Assembly (NCBI GenBank): GCA_035236585.1
Contig: CP141127.1
Location: 49,366,001-49,430,000 of the forward strand
Direction: 5' to 3'
Source: Warburgia ugandensis
Lineage: Eukaryota > Streptophyta > Magnoliopsida > Canellales > Canellaceae
DNA length: 64,000 nucleotides
Made by a program: the position numbers and the translations under genes. Each line of letters starts with the position of its first letter. The first letter of the stretch is position 1. This document shows, piece after piece, positions 11,634 to 24,279 of the stretch. The notes under the pieces were generated by a model that had not been told where the DNA came from, did no database searches, and worked only from the letters and a program-made list of their open reading frames with translations.

Positions 11634-13438
11634 TTTTTATCCAAGGATCATCTCTTCTTATTGTTTCTAAAAACACCTCACACACTCTCAGTTGAATACC
11701 ATGCCCCCCCTTCCTTTAGGACTTTCTAAATTTGAATCCCATTTGATTCCCACACTTCCTTTCTAATTTTTTCACTTTTGTTCTCCTCTATTTCCTTCTT
11801 CACTTATTCCTTAACTTTCCACTATCTTATTTCTTTTTCTCTTCTTCTCACAACCTTCCAATTTTTACCCCAAATTCTTAATGGAAAAAGAAGTCTCCCC
11901 TTCCCACCTACCACTTTATAATTTTAATTGAAACTCACCTAAACTTCTTTCCTTCTTTCCTAAGCTATCTCTTTGCCTTTCCCTGCCTACTAATTCTCTT
12001 TCATTTCCATGCTTATTTCTTTTCTATTCTTTCCCATTCATTCCTATTTCTTTCCATTCTCCTCTCCCATACTCTCATATGAAAATCATGCCCCCTATCC
12101 AACCCATCATTCAATTTTAATTGAGGTGGATTGATTTTAACTATTCAAGCATCATGAATTTCACTTTAAAAACTTGTAAGTAGAGGTGTTTTGAATGAGT
12201 CAAGGATTTTTTAACTTTTCCTTGTGTTTAAGGTTAAAGCTAGGAGAAACAGAGGAAGGAAGATCAGCCTAACCCAAGCTCCCTTCAAGCTTCTATATTC
12301 AAATCCTTTGGAGATAAAGGTAGGGTCTCACCATATTCCAATTCCTTTCTTGTTTAGTTTTTTTTGTCATTCTCTTCTATCTCTTTCATTCACCTTCTTC
12401 TAACATGCATTCATAGTTTTTGTTTACATAGATTGATCATGCATAAGCACGTATCATCCATGTTTCTGTAGATTGCATGTATGCTTTAGTCTTAGATTTT
12501 CCTTAGTTTTTCATGCTAATTTCTCTCTTTTCCTTGCTTTGCAATTCATGTATAGAATATTAGTTTCCTTCATCTTAGATTAGCATAAGTGCATGACCAT
12601 GTTTCCTTTTCCATTAACTTAGTTTCCAAAGTGCATGCATGCGTCTTTTTTTTTTTAGTTTCCTTTCATGCTTCCTTTGTTGTTTCCTTAGGTTGCATTC
12701 ATGGTAGATTTGTAAGTTAATTTTGTTTCCATAGGTTACCTTTCACTTGGTAAATCATGTTTGTAGCATAGCTTTCCACTTAACATCTTTACTTTCCATA
12801 TTTTAAGCACTTTATGGTAGTTTCTAAATTTAAATTTCATGCCTAGTTCTTAGATCTTTCCTTTTAAGTTATAGTGACTTTCCATTTTTCTTTCTAAATA
12901 TCTTAATATTGTTTTAGGATTACTTTAGGACTATTTTAGAAACTAGTTGCATGATAAATGCTTAGATTTAGTACTTTACCATTTTAGAAACATGCACTTT
13001 CTTGATTTAGAAACTCATGCTAGTATTAGTTTGACTTTCTAATTTCCTTGGCATACATTCTAGGATTAGTTTAGAACCATCATACTTATTAGATTCTTAG
13101 ATATAGATTGCATTTCTCATATATAAATTCATGCATAGCATTGTAGTTCATGCATTGTAAGTGTATTTAGATTACATGCAACATAACTTTCTTATTTTGA
13201 ATCACACGAACACACATATTTTAAGTTGCAAGCATGGAATTTTCCATGCTAGGTTTGCATCATCTTCTCTTTCATCTCTCAGTATCACTTTCCTTCACTC
13301 TCATACACCTTCTTACCATGTTTCTATATCCATTCACTTTTTATTTCATGCCACACACCCAATCTCTAATTTTAGATGGCACGCATAATCCATGCTAGTT
13401 AGCTCATGCATCATTCTTCTATCTCTTCTCTCTAATTT
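11634..13438 (+). repeat. Pyrimidine-rich noncoding sequence, probably 5' part of family C
   Basis: The stretch has long C/T-rich runs and many GCATGCAT-like and CATG-containing words, with no convincing coding frame. Its composition and position before the family C duplication suggest it is the upstream part of the same LTR-like repeat, as does its general resemblance to the reverse complement of 4650-5700. No sharp boundary with the gypsy LTR end at 11633 beyond the TACCACA terminus was found. Confidence 0.35.
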
Positions 13439-15715
13439 CTTTTTATAGAATTGGAATAAGGAAAAGGAAAGGATTCTTATGTCTTTTTATGGAAATAAGA
13501 AGACTTTCTAATTTCTTAAGTAAGATTGAGGGAACATCCAAATTCATCCATAAAGCCATTTAGATTTCTAGTTAAAGGCTCCATGTTGAAGGGTAGGATT
13601 GTACCATGTGCTTTTTCCTTGCTTCATCTCCTAAGGCTGGAATTGGTAACTCCCAATCCAAGGGCCATTGTCTCCCCTTTCTTTTTCTTTTGTTCTATTT
13701 CAAGTTTAAGGTAGGAAGCCTCTTTTTGGTTCAACTTTCCCTAAAGATGAATGACCTCTTACTTCCTTCCTTTCTAAGTCCTTGAAGCTACCCTCTTTTT
13801 AGAGTTTCTAGCTTAAGGAAAATGTCATAAATTTTTCTATGTCCATTTCCATCATTTTTTTTTCTTTCTTGGTGTGGTGATTGCTTAGAAAGGTGTTGGG
13901 CTTCTCTTTTCTTGGTTGCACTAATACTTCATTATTAAGGATCATTGGATGGGATTTGTTTTTAGTTGTGGTATGTTGGGTTATGGAGATGAGAAAAGCT
14001 TGGTGGTAGCTTTAGTGTATTTTGGGTTGAAGAGAAGTGTACAAGCTTATATTGAGTGACACAGCAGAGGAATTAAAGTCAAGATTTGAAGGATCTTTAC
14101 TTGCTTGTGTGATGAATCCTTGTAATTTTTTCATTAATGAAATGGTTCTTTTACTTTCTTAGTTAAATTGTTTCTGTACTTTAATTCTTAATTAGTTGTA
14201 AGTTTAGAAAGTTTCCTTGATTATTTCCTCGCTTCTTTAGATAGTTCTTAGTTTTCTAAATTGCTTTCTTTCTTAATTAAGGTTTACTTTCTAGTTGCTT
14301 AATTATTTACTTAGTTGTTTTCTTCTTAACTAGTTGCTTAGTTTAGTTGTTTTTAGATTAGTGGTTTCTTCTTATATTAAATGTTTCCATCTTAGATAGT
14401 TACTAGTTTCTTTTGTTTATGAATTTACTCTCTTTATTTTCCTTCTTATTAGTTTTAGTTAGAAATTGTCCTTCTTTTGAGTGCTAGGATAGGTTAAAGT
14501 AAGATAACCTAAATTGTAAATTAATTTTTTCTATCAATGAGTCTTCATGGGATTGACCCATTTTGCATGCACTTGTAGTAATTTATTAAGACACATCAAA
14601 ATTTTGGTTTCTTTTTATGGAGTTGGAATAAGAAAAAGGAAACAATTCTTATGTCTTTTTATGGAAATAAGGGGACCTTTTAATTTCTTAATTAAGGTTG
14701 AGGAAACATCCAAATCCCATCCATAAAGCCACCTAGATTCCTAGCTAAGGGTTTCATATTAAAGGGTAGTGGAGAGTCCTAATCCAAGGGTCATTGTCTC
14801 CCCTTCCCTTTTCTTTTATTCTATTTCATGTTTAAGGTACGAAGCCTCTTCTACAGTTCACCCTTCCTTAAAGATGAGTAACCTCCTACCTTGTCTCTTT
14901 CTAAGTCCTTGAAGTTACCCTCCTTTTAGAGTTTCTAGCTTAAGGAAAATTCCATAAAATTATCAATTTCAATTTCCATTATCTTGATTCTTTCCTGGTG
15001 TGGTGATTTTTTTATGAAAAGTGTTAGGCTCCTCTTTTCTTGGTTACCCTAATACTTCATTCCTAAGGATTATTGGATAAGATTTGTTTTGGGTTTGTGG
15101 CATGTTGGGTTAAGGAGATGAGAACAACTTAGTGATATCTTTAGTGTATTTTGGTTTGAAAAGAAGTGTACAAGCTCCTATTAAGTGACACAACATGAGG
15201 GCCCTAAATTGAAAGTCAAGCCTGAGTTTGAAGGAATTTTAGTATCTTTCTTTTCATTGTTGATGTAACAAATCCTTATAATTTTTCCATTAATGAAATA
15301 GTTATCTTCTTTTTCTTAGTTACTCTATCTCTTTACTTTAATTCTTAGTTAGATTATTTTATTCCATTGCTTATCTAATTAGATAGTTTTCTAGTTTCTT
15401 TAATTACTTTCTTTTTAATTTTGGGTTTACTTTCTAATTGCTTAGTAGTTAGTTTAATTATTTTCTTTTTAGTTAGTTAGTTCTTCCTTCCTTTCCTTTA
15501 TGTCATTACTTTCCTGCTTACTTTTCTAGTCATTAGCTTAAGTTAGAATATATTCATATTTTGAATGCATGGGTAGGTTAAATTAAGATAATATAAATTC
15601 TAATTAACCCTATTTATCAAAGAGTCTTTGTGGAATTGACTTGTGTTTGCTGATTCTATACTCTAATAAAGCCGTACAATTGTGATAATTATTAAGACAT
15701 ATTAGCAACATTAAT
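13439..15715 (+). repeat. Family C tandem duplication, 1172-bp period
   Basis: Unit 1 runs 13439-14610 and unit 2 14611 to about 15715. Shared blocks include TTCTTATGTCTTTTTATGG, ATCCATAAAGCCA, the AGAGTTTCTAGCTTAAGG box, GAGATGAGAA, AGAAGTGTACAAGCT, a TTCATTAATGAAATRGTT box and the closing GGAATTGAC/GGGATTGAC box followed by TATTAAGACA. The copies have diverged by many substitutions and small indels. The closing segment matches the minus-strand copy at 3890-4020. No protein is encoded. Confidence 0.85.
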
Positions 15716-16919
15716 GGCAAGGGCTATAATAAAAAGGAAGGCATTGATTTTGAGGAGATCTTCTTATTGGTTGCATCAAAATCTATAAAAATTCTATTAT
15801 CTATGACACTACACTATGACTATGAGATATGATAAATGGATGTTCAAATAGCCTTCTTGAATAGGCAGTTAGAGGAGGATGCTTTACATACTCAGGACTC
15901 TAGGTTTTGCATATGTAGAGAATTCTCTAAATTGTACAAATTGCAATCTATGCATTGAAATAAGAATCAAGAAGTTGGAGTCTTCATTTTGATCATGTAG
16001 TTAAAGAGTTTGCCTTTTTTTTAAATCTAAAAGGGGCATGTATCCACATGAAAATTGTGTGATTGCTATTATTTTCTTTTGTCTTGTATGTGAATGATGT
16101 TTTACTCATTGTGAATGATGTAGGGATATTGTCATCAACTAAATCATGACTTTCTAGTCAATTTTCTATGATAGATTTAGTAGAAGATTTATATATCATC
16201 GATATTAAATTCTTCAAAGACTATAGGAATACGAAGCTAGGTCTATCACAGTCCATTTACTTGAATAAGATTATTAGTGATTGTCATACAGATACCAATA
16301 AGAAGGAAATTGTTCCTTTCAAGCATAGAATGAACCTATTGAAGTCCATGTCTCCTAAGAAATAAGAAGAGATAGGTAGTATGAGCAAAACACCACATGC
16401 ATTAGCTCTAGCAAACCTCATGTGCGCTATGTTGTGTGTAAGACATGATATTTGCGAGGCAGTGGGTGTGATTAGAAGATGTTAGTCTAACCTAGGACCT
16501 AAGCATCGAACAATAGTTAAGCACATTTTAAGTATGTCAATAGAATGGAACATTTCTATCTCATATATGGAGGTAATAAAATTGTCATTTCAATATATAC
16601 ACATTCTAATTTTCAAATGGATGTAGATAATGGTGAATTCATAAGTGGATGTATCTTTGTTATGAATATAAGAGTTATAAATTAGAAGAGCATGCGAAAA
16701 CACTTTGGTCTTAGAAGAGATCAATGCACATAAATAGGGAACATAATCTACCAAATTATGAGCACATGAGATGTGATGATTGCATGAGTTACATGTTGAA
16801 ATGGCAAGAGGTGCACTAGTGGAAAATTTGGTTGATCCACTTAGAAGGCCTTTATCCTAGAAGGTTCTTGAAAGGAACTTGGAGTGTAAAAGAGTGAAAT
16901 ACATTTGAGATTGGCTTTG
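15716..16919 (+). pseudogene. Ty1/copia reverse transcriptase-RNase H remnant
   Basis: From 15716 one frame reads GKGYNKKEGIDFEEIFLLVA, the usual N-terminal RT stretch of plant copia, then KSIKILLSMTLHYDYEI and QMDVQIAFLNRQLEED (family: WQMDVKTAFLNGxLxE). Later pieces in shifted frames include the LYVNDVLL-like YVDD region near 16085-16110, a VEDLYIIDIKFFKDYRNTKL stretch and GLSQSIYLNKII (16200-16275), LCAMLCVRHDIC-like and AVGV near 16420-16470, and HTNFQMDVDN-like RNase H start near 16600. It closes with a LEKMGLKY-like end near 16870-16905. Stops, frameshifts and internal deletions (much of RNase H) make it dead. The 5' half of the element (gag, protease, integrase) is missing and replaced by family C sequence. 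Confidence 0.85.
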
Positions 16920-16933
16920 AGTGCAAGTGGGAG
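16920..16933 (+). other. Copia polypurine tract
   Basis: The AGTGCAAGTGGGAG-type purine run directly follows the end of copia RNase H, the standard position of the plus-strand primer just before the 3' LTR. Confidence 0.75.
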
Positions 16934-16935
16934 TA

Positions 16936-18880
16936 TGCCCTCATAACCCAATAATTAATTTTTTGCATGTTTGCTTAGTGATAAGATTCACGTATGTGCC
17001 AATTCTATCTTATAGGTACTATAACTGTTTTTAATAAATTGTACACTTTTTGGTTAGCCATGAGATGACAAACGAAACCATAGTTAACATTCTAAGAATT
17101 TCATGTCAAGGAGATGGAGATCATAAGATGAAGAAAAATAAAATTCTACATCCATGTGAACCTAAAACATCTTTGCATGAGAATAGGACTAGGAGCAACA
17201 CTAGGGAACACTTGCTAAATGAATTGCTACCAATAAGATTAAGATGATCATTCTTAAGCATCTAAATAGAGGCATACACAAAGTTATAACGAAGTATATT
17301 TATGTGTAGGACATGAACTCGACTTGTTAGAACATGAAGTGGACTCATCTAAAAGAATGTTTCAGATAGAGCATGACCTTAGGCTTAAGAAGTACATAGC
17401 TTAAAGTGGGTTCTTACAGTATTAAGAGGTAGAAAATAATTATAGATGATACATACTGATTTAGAATATATAGTGAACTCATTGGTAGTATGAGATGCTT
17501 AGTACAAGACCCACAACCTTATGGAAAAATATATTTTGGGTAGGAAATAATCATAGGTTGGACTTTAACAAATCCAAGCACATTATTTGTTAAAGGAATT
17601 TATCAAATTGAATTAGTAAAGTCACAGATAAATGATGAGACTCATGTGGTGTTTTGTATCTAGGCATCCAATTTATTATGATCCACATGTCCACATAAAA
17701 TACTTAAGTAAATGTGGAAATATGGTAGGGCAATGGCTTCATAGGTAATAATTTGGTAATGTGAGGTCAAGATAGTAATTACCTCAATTGGTGGTCCCAT
17801 ATAATATAATTGGTGGCAGATTACTTCATTATATTACTTATCACTTTTGTGTTGTCTATTGATGGGGCTTACATATGTGACATGCCCCCCTTAGTAAGCC
17901 AATAGCTTGCTTAATTGTATAACAAGCAAGTCAAAGGTTAACTAATATTACTAAAAATAGTTAAGTTGGGTGTGGCTCACTTAAGTTAATGTATTGAGAG
18001 AGAGATTTCCCATAATTAGAAACTTTAGTGATCACACTTTAACTTGTGGGAGTAGGAATTAGAAAGTCAAACCAATTGAAGAGAGGGTCAAAGTAGTTTC
18101 CAAATTGGTGTGAGACACTAATTGAAATTATAGTGGGAGTGCTTAGAGGAAACTCAAACAATATATAACCATATGTACAAGGTTGCTCACCCTATATAGG
18201 ATTAAAAATTCTAGAAAAAATCCTAAGCTATTCCAATAGAAAAAACCATCCCCTCCCTTTGGTCTCTCTCGAGTTGGAGAAAAAGATAGATTAATGGAGA
18301 TTACAAAATGTGCAACATGATAAGCACTTGATAAGGGATCCTTAAAGGAATTGTGTGTCATCTTCTTTGCCAACACACAGCTCTTTGCTATTTGGGGGAG
18401 GTAATAGATCAAAGTGGGAAATCATGCTGATAATGGGTAGAATAAGTTGAGGTTGGAAAGAGGATGACTGGACGCCATCCGCCACTACTTCTAATTGGTC
18501 TGTCAACAATAAAACCATTGTAGAACTCAAAGTTGCAATTTGACCTCTCCAAAGCTTCATATCTCCACAATCTAGTTACCATTTATACTAATAGTCAAAT
18601 AGTGACTAAATAGACGCCATAAATCCAACAAATAGTATCCTTTCATAAGAAAACTCCAATTGATAAGATGTCCATTGGTAGCCATTATAAAATGGAGGTC
18701 TTAGCATTTTAATCCCTATTTGAATTTTAGAGTTTTCTTAGAGCACGATCAAATGTGTCTTCTTATGTCATTATTCTCATTTTCTAAAGACTATTCTATC
18801 CTTTCACAATTATTCTCTGAATATGAGTCTATTCTTGTAGTACAATAAAAGTTTCGATAAACTAGTAGCCTCTAGCTAGA
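16936..18880 (+). mobile_element. Probable copia 3' LTR (right end uncertain)
   Basis: The sequence begins TGCCCTCATAACCC two bases after the polypurine tract, as expected of an LTR. A TATA-like CAATATATAACC occurs near 18158-18170 and an AATAAAA signal near 18844, so a U3-R-U5 layout ending around 18880 is plausible. No second LTR is in the window to fix the end, and a CA terminus could not be chosen with certainty. Small ORFs inside it, on either strand, have no recognisable product. Confidence 0.5.
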
Positions 18881-19037
18881 AGTTTTCTATTAATTTAATA
18901 AAAAAAATTTATAAAAATATAAATAAATTAATATATGTGGGTTCCTTTTGGTAGTATTATTTTATAAAAAAATCTCTATCTTTTTTTTCTTTGAAAAACT
19001 ACCAAATTTATCTATCTATCTTTCTTTCTTATATGTT

Positions 19038-19251
19038 GTTAGTGGTGTTTGAGATGAAGTCAGCTAGTTTGAGATGAAGTCAGCTAGCTTGAGATGAGAT
19101 GAGTTTTGGCTTGAGATAACCCAAATTTAGCATAACACGATGTGATATGACTAAAAATTCAACTTAATAGTGAGTTTAGACAACATGATTTTGTTTCCCA
19201 AAAGAAAAGATGAGATGATTTTCATCTCAACTCTTCCCAAGCACCACTAAC
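19038..19251. mobile_element. MITE-like element with GTTAGTGGTG terminal inverted repeats
   Basis: The left end reads GTTAGTGGTGTTTGAGATGA and the right end AGCACCACTAAC, so the outer ten bases are perfect inverted repeats; an inner GAGATGAA/TTCATCTC pair is also inverted. Length is 214 bp with no coding capacity. A short direct repeat, GAGATGAAGTCAGCTAG twice, sits just inside the left end. A related partial unit (TCTCAAGCACCACTAAT) lies at 19335-19352. A TA dinucleotide flanks or overlaps each end, but superfamily cannot be decided. Confidence 0.65.
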
Positions 19252-19400
19252 TATGAAATTAGAAGATGCCACTTCATGTGATCTCAAATGCTACTAATAG
19301 TGATATGGACCATCTCATCTCATCTCAAGTCAACTCACTCTATCTCAAGCACCACTAATACCTTGTTAGGGATTTACCATTATTGTTTAATGTCTCCTCC

Positions 19401-19508
<108 letters not shown>

Positions 19509-20073
19509 GTGCATGTTTACACACACAAATATAGAAAATATTCATAATATATAGCTTTATTAATTTACTAAGATCTTTATAAATTTACTGAGATTATTAA
19601 TTTATTATGCTAGCCCAAGTTGGTATTCAACAGCTTACTTGTTCTTAAGTAGTGTTGTCTTCAGCTCATGACCAAAATGATTTTTTTTGTCGGCATAGTC
19701 ACAAAGTTCTAACTCAGGAATAAATCGGTAAGCCAAATATTGGTAAAAATTAGCATATGTTCATGAAAAGTTTGAAAAAGAATTAGGAGCAAATCATTTT
19801 TCATATGTGAGTTTAAGCTTTTCCTATGAATTTTTAACTAGACTTATAAATACTATTTGAGAATTTGACAAATAATTTGTAAAATTTGAGTTTTATTAGC
19901 TAATTTTATGTTAATTATTTGAAATTTTCTTTAAATTTTGAAAATGATAAGAAATTACGATTTATTCGAGAGAAATTTGGGGCCTCAAAATGTCAGGACA
20001 TTTTTGAAAAATATTCAATTATTCACAGAACTTTGTTTCTATGGTTGCTGGATAGTTATTCCCATCAAGAACA

Positions 20074-20132
20074 GTTGCGCCCCACCATTATCCCACCAAA
20101 TCAACTGATCATGGGGTGTGGTGGGGCGCGAC
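20074..20132. repeat. GC-rich hairpin
   Basis: The left arm GTTGCGCCCCACCA (20074-20087) pairs with TGGTGGGGCGCGAC (20119-20132), 14 positions with one G-T-type difference, around a 31-base loop. It stands out from the AT-rich surroundings. Function is unknown. Confidence 0.75.
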
Positions 20133-21599
20133 TTCCTTGCTGCAGTTCTTTAGGACTTCTTTAATTATCAAAATATATCGCAGGCTAGGACCTTCAAGTG
20201 CTGGAATGTCACTACATAGACTTACATTGGGCTCACATGATAAGCGTCATTTGTGTCATGACCCATCTATAACCGACAGTGCGGATGTCTAAATCGTCAG
20301 AACGAGCATGTAGTAAGCTAAGTACCAAGGTGTCAGTATGGAACTGGATTCCATTTGTTTCTGCCTTTTAATACCGAAAACGCAGGAGAATATTATCATA
20401 AAAAACTATAAGGGATTAGTAACATTCCATCCGGTCCTGTTAAGATGGATTTGAACCGAGTTTGACTGATTTTCGGAAAATCTTGCTAATTGTATTTGAG
20501 ATAATCAAAGTTCGCTGTACATTGTCGTGCCACAACTAGTTCAAGTGTCAATTCTGTTGGAAACTTAATCTTACGGTCTTCCCTCCAAAAGTTCCAATTG
20601 CCTTTTCTTGTTAAATCCCCCATCTAAAACTCATGCCAAGTGAGCTGGTTGTAGTCAATCTTAGATAGAGATCATATCCACCTATTATTGGGCCTAGTTA
20701 AATTTGCAGGTCCATTACAGTATCAAGATCAAACCCAAAAATCTGACAGTCCATAAAGCGATCAAGTAGCTGAGCCATTCAAATTGATATCATAACTACC
20801 CGTTTTAATCTCAAAAGTGCTGTGGTTTCCCTGGCATCTTTGATTTTTGTTTCCTCGTCCTGATAGGGCTTGAATCCTAATGCTACAAGGAATTCATGTA
20901 GTCCATAAATCTGAGTAGACTTGATTTTCAAGCAGAAAGGGGGAAGACAGGCTTCTAAAACTTATTGGAGAGTCTCATGTTAGCAGCATGGTGGTCCCAG
21001 AATGTTAGCGAAGATGATTTCAGAATCAACAGATTCAGTCTCTTTTCCGGCTGGTCTTGGTGTTAAACAGCAAGATGGTCACCCTACTCATCATGATCTG
21101 CAGATCAAACTGATACAAGGAGATACTCGGAAGGTGCATGAATTTCTTATTCTGTTATTTTCGCAGTTCCCATCTTATGCAGTCAGGATATTGTAACTAC
21201 AAGAAGTTGAAATTACGCAATCTGCTCATCAGCAACATGTTGGTTTAGTGGTTGCCTTCTCTGAAGGCAGCATTGCACTGAAATGCACTAAAAAGCAAGT
21301 AAAATTTCAATTAGCAACATCAATTCCCAAAACCGAGTAGTTACAAGTCAATATCTGGTGCAGTTAATGGGCCATGTCAAAATAATTGGAAAAGAAAGCT
21401 ACAAAAATGACTACATCACTCTAGATTCCTGAATTTGCTGCGTGTCAGGGCAAAAGGGTTTGATGCCCTGACGAGGCCAAGCTGTGCCATAAGAGAGCAA
21501 CCACTAAGCCAAGAGCAAGTTCGGATAACTTCACCATTAGTCTTGCTGTAAGTATGATGGTGTCAAAGCACAATTAAGGTTTTCATCTGCTTACTCATT

Positions 21600-21663
21600 C
21601 AGCAGGCTTTGAAGTAGTTGAATTGAGGAAACAGCAGGCTTTGAAGTAGTTGAATTATGGATA
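21600..21663. repeat. 32-bp tandem duplication
   Basis: CAGCAGGCTTTGAAGTAGTT followed by GAATT occurs twice, starting at 21600 and 21632. Confidence 0.9.
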
Positions 21664-22420
21664 CAGCAGTGAAAGAACCATTTCTGAAAGGACCAAATAC
21701 TGGTCCCAAACAAATTTGAACATAATATTTGATTGCCACATCTGAGTGAGAGTGGAACAGAGTTGTTAATGGAAGCTAAAGTCAATTTGGGGAAGCAATG
21801 AACACGAGATGTACAAAGAAAATTTCCTTTTCTAGAATATATGCAACTCTTGGCTAATCAGGTCTTTACCCAGTGTTCAGAGCCCTGGAGAAACAGTTTT
21901 GGGGAGCCAAGTCAGTGTACATAAAGAATTCTTGTCAGGTGATGTAGATGTGAAGTTTGATAGATGCATGTAGAACCCCTTCAAGATGGGATGTCAGTTT
22001 GCATCTCTTATTGAAACAGCTGGGCCACACCAGGAGCTCTTACTGAAAAGATGGGGATCTAGCAACAATACTACGACTATGGTATCATCATGGAAATGTC
22101 TCCTCAACCCTCTATCAATCTTCTTCAGATCTGAATACCCTTATTTCTCTCTTCTTTGCTGCTTCTTGCAGAGCAGCTTTAATAAGTTTCCTACCAATGC
22201 CCCGCATGCATGATGTGTACGTATTAGTGGGCCACAGTGTTCAACAGTGACAGTAACAATAATGAAAAAAACAGCTCATGCTATTGGTGTGATGAAGTTT
22301 CGTGTGATCAAGCACTTGTAGCAAGATGGTTTCAGTAAACATTAGCTGGAATGATGCAGAGTGTTAGACAAGGTGACCTAATGAAACAAGCACAAAGAGA
22401 AGTCCAAGACAAATAAATAA

Positions 22421-22490
22421 CAATAGTGAAAAACATCATCATCAAGGCCTTGTCCCGATTAGGGGAATAGTGAAAAACATATCATCAAAT
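22421..22490. repeat. Short duplication around a possible RTE/SINE tail
   Basis: AATAGTGAAAAACAT plus ATCATCAA-like sequence occurs on both sides of AAGGCCTTGTCCCGATTAGG. The central motif resembles the GCCTTTTCCCAACT-type end of plant RTE LINEs and related SINEs. The resemblance is short and could be chance. Confidence 0.3.
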
Positions 22491-23198
22491 ATAATGCAAT
22501 ACATATAGACAAATACACTTTCTTTTGAAATGGTAGATTTCCCTACTGCATAAAAATGAACATACAAACTAGCTCTGGGTAGAGACTACCCCACACATGA
22601 AGCATCACTTTTTGCTTCACTCTTGGCAAGGGAATTTACCATGTTCTTTATCATTTCTAGAATAAGATGAGAGGAGAAAAAACTAGAAAGCTTAAACACC
22701 TCATTACTAAAGTTTTGCATCTCACCAAACACTCAGAGAAGATCTGTTTTGCAAATTATTATATAACTTCTGTATGAAAAGAGAAAACAAATACCAAGGT
22801 TTTCCCAAAAACAATGTCTTACATGAAAGATATGATCACGTGAGAAGAAGTGCCAAAAAGGCGTGTTTGCAACAAATTTTCGAAAACCGAATAGTCCTTT
22901 GTCAAATAAGTCTCAGCTCTTGTTATAGGAAAAATCAATGATCATTTCTAGAAGAAGTTTGTCATTTATATGACAGGAGCAGCATTTGCAATGAAAGATG
23001 TTTTTTGATCAGGGAAGAAAAAGGTAGAAGCGGTTTTTCTCTAACCAAGAGCCAAAGATTCCATGTGTTAGAAGAAGGTTGGGCATTGTTGCATGGAGAA
23101 CTTAGCAAATTAGTGATTCTGTTACACAACTCCTAAAAATACATGGATTAATAGACAACATCATTTTAGAAATGAAGGTAAGAAACAATGCTTCCGTA

Positions 23199-23764
23199 TG
23201 TTGGAAGTAAACCAAAAGCATATATGTGGGCTCAGTTACATGAGTAGGCCCAGCAATATGAGTGGGCCCAACAACATGGGTGGGCCCATCTTATCCCTTG
23301 TTTTCTTTCAGTTATGGGCTTGGCCCCAAGTTTTACACAAAAGGCCCATAATCTAGAAGGCATATGTTCCAGTAAGTATATAAAAGTCAACAAATCTAGA
23401 TTAATCTTTAGAAATATCTAAGGTAGATATTTGTGTGGAAGATTCAAGTTGTAATTTCTAGAAAAGTGTTAACCATTAAATTAAAGAGACTTGGAATAAT
23501 CTCCACTACACATTAAGGAGGTGGTAGGTGGAGGACAAGTATAAATAGAGGTGCCCTCCTCATTTGTAAGCAAGTGAGAAAGAAGAGAGAAAGAGGTGAG
23601 TGAGAGTGTGAGGGAGTGAGTCTTGTAAAGGTAGCAACCTTGTATTTTAATTGTCCTTGAGTGAATTTGAGAGAAATTTTTCCTCTTTTACTGGTGCTTT
23701 CTCTTCTTATTTCCCTCACACATCATAGTTGTCGGTGAAGGCTTAGCAAAGCCAACATCCAACA
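23199..23764 (+). mobile_element. Probable solo LTR (566 bp)
   Basis: The segment begins TGTTGGA and ends TCCAACA, perfect 7-bp terminal inverted repeats with TG/CA ends typical of copia LTRs. TATA-like motifs (GTATATAAAAG near 23377 and GTATAAATAG near 23539) fit a plus-strand U3 promoter. It also contains four GGGCCCA-type repeats near 23230-23290. Flanking pentamers CCGTA and CTGCA agree at three of five positions, the differences being transitions, so a decayed target duplication is possible. No internal region follows. The short minus-strand ORF inside it is not credible. Confidence 0.6.
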
Positions 23765-24042
23765 CTGCATGGGCCAGATAATGTATTTATGGAGCAAGAA
23801 TTGGTATGCAGTATTTATTGTGCCCTACTCCCCAAGAAGGATACTGATTAATAGATGATCAAAGAATATGCAATCATTTATTTGATAACAAAAACATAGG
23901 AAGTCTTTTTGAATTAAAAATTTCTTGTACAAGGTTGGCAAATGAATCAGACTAGGAAATGCTTTACAACCAAGATGAACTACCAAGCTCGAATAAAGCA
24001 GGTCATTGAGACTAACATGTGGAACCAAGATAGAAAACTTAC

Positions 24043-24279
24043 ATTATGTGGGTAGTTGTGGCCTATATCAATAGCATCTTGATTGTCAAGGTGCTCCCAA
24101 AGACCATTAGATACAAATATAAGAAACTGATCATCTGGGCAGAATTTTTGTGCTGATATCGATGGCTCAGAACTGAGGATTGGCTTACAAAAAGGTTCAA
24201 GCAGTCGAAATTTTTCTAATAGAGGCTCTCGGTTGAACGCTACTTTTTTTAAGTAGGCATCACCAATTGATCTAGAGAT
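24043..24279 (-). pseudogene. PP2C downstream exon
   Basis: The acceptor is CTCATGCAG then ATCTCTAGATC; the donor is CATAAT then GTAAGT, a consensus plant donor. The 79 codons run from [12 protein letters not shown] to NYPHN without a stop, the point where clade D homologues also have an intron. The Asp-to-Asn change in SNGLWE lies here. The next exon (GIARRL in homologues) was not found down to 19560. Confidence 0.8.

Larger units (their letters stand above)
19560..23198. other. Unassigned intergenic sequence
   Basis: No gene was recognised on either strand. The stretch is somewhat more complex and less repetitive than the LTR regions, so it may be older host sequence, possibly related to the 3' flank of the PP2C remnant, whose last exon I looked for here and did not find. 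It holds a hairpin (20074-20132), a 32-bp tandem duplication (21600-21663) and a possible LINE/SINE tail (22421-22490). Confidence 0.5.
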
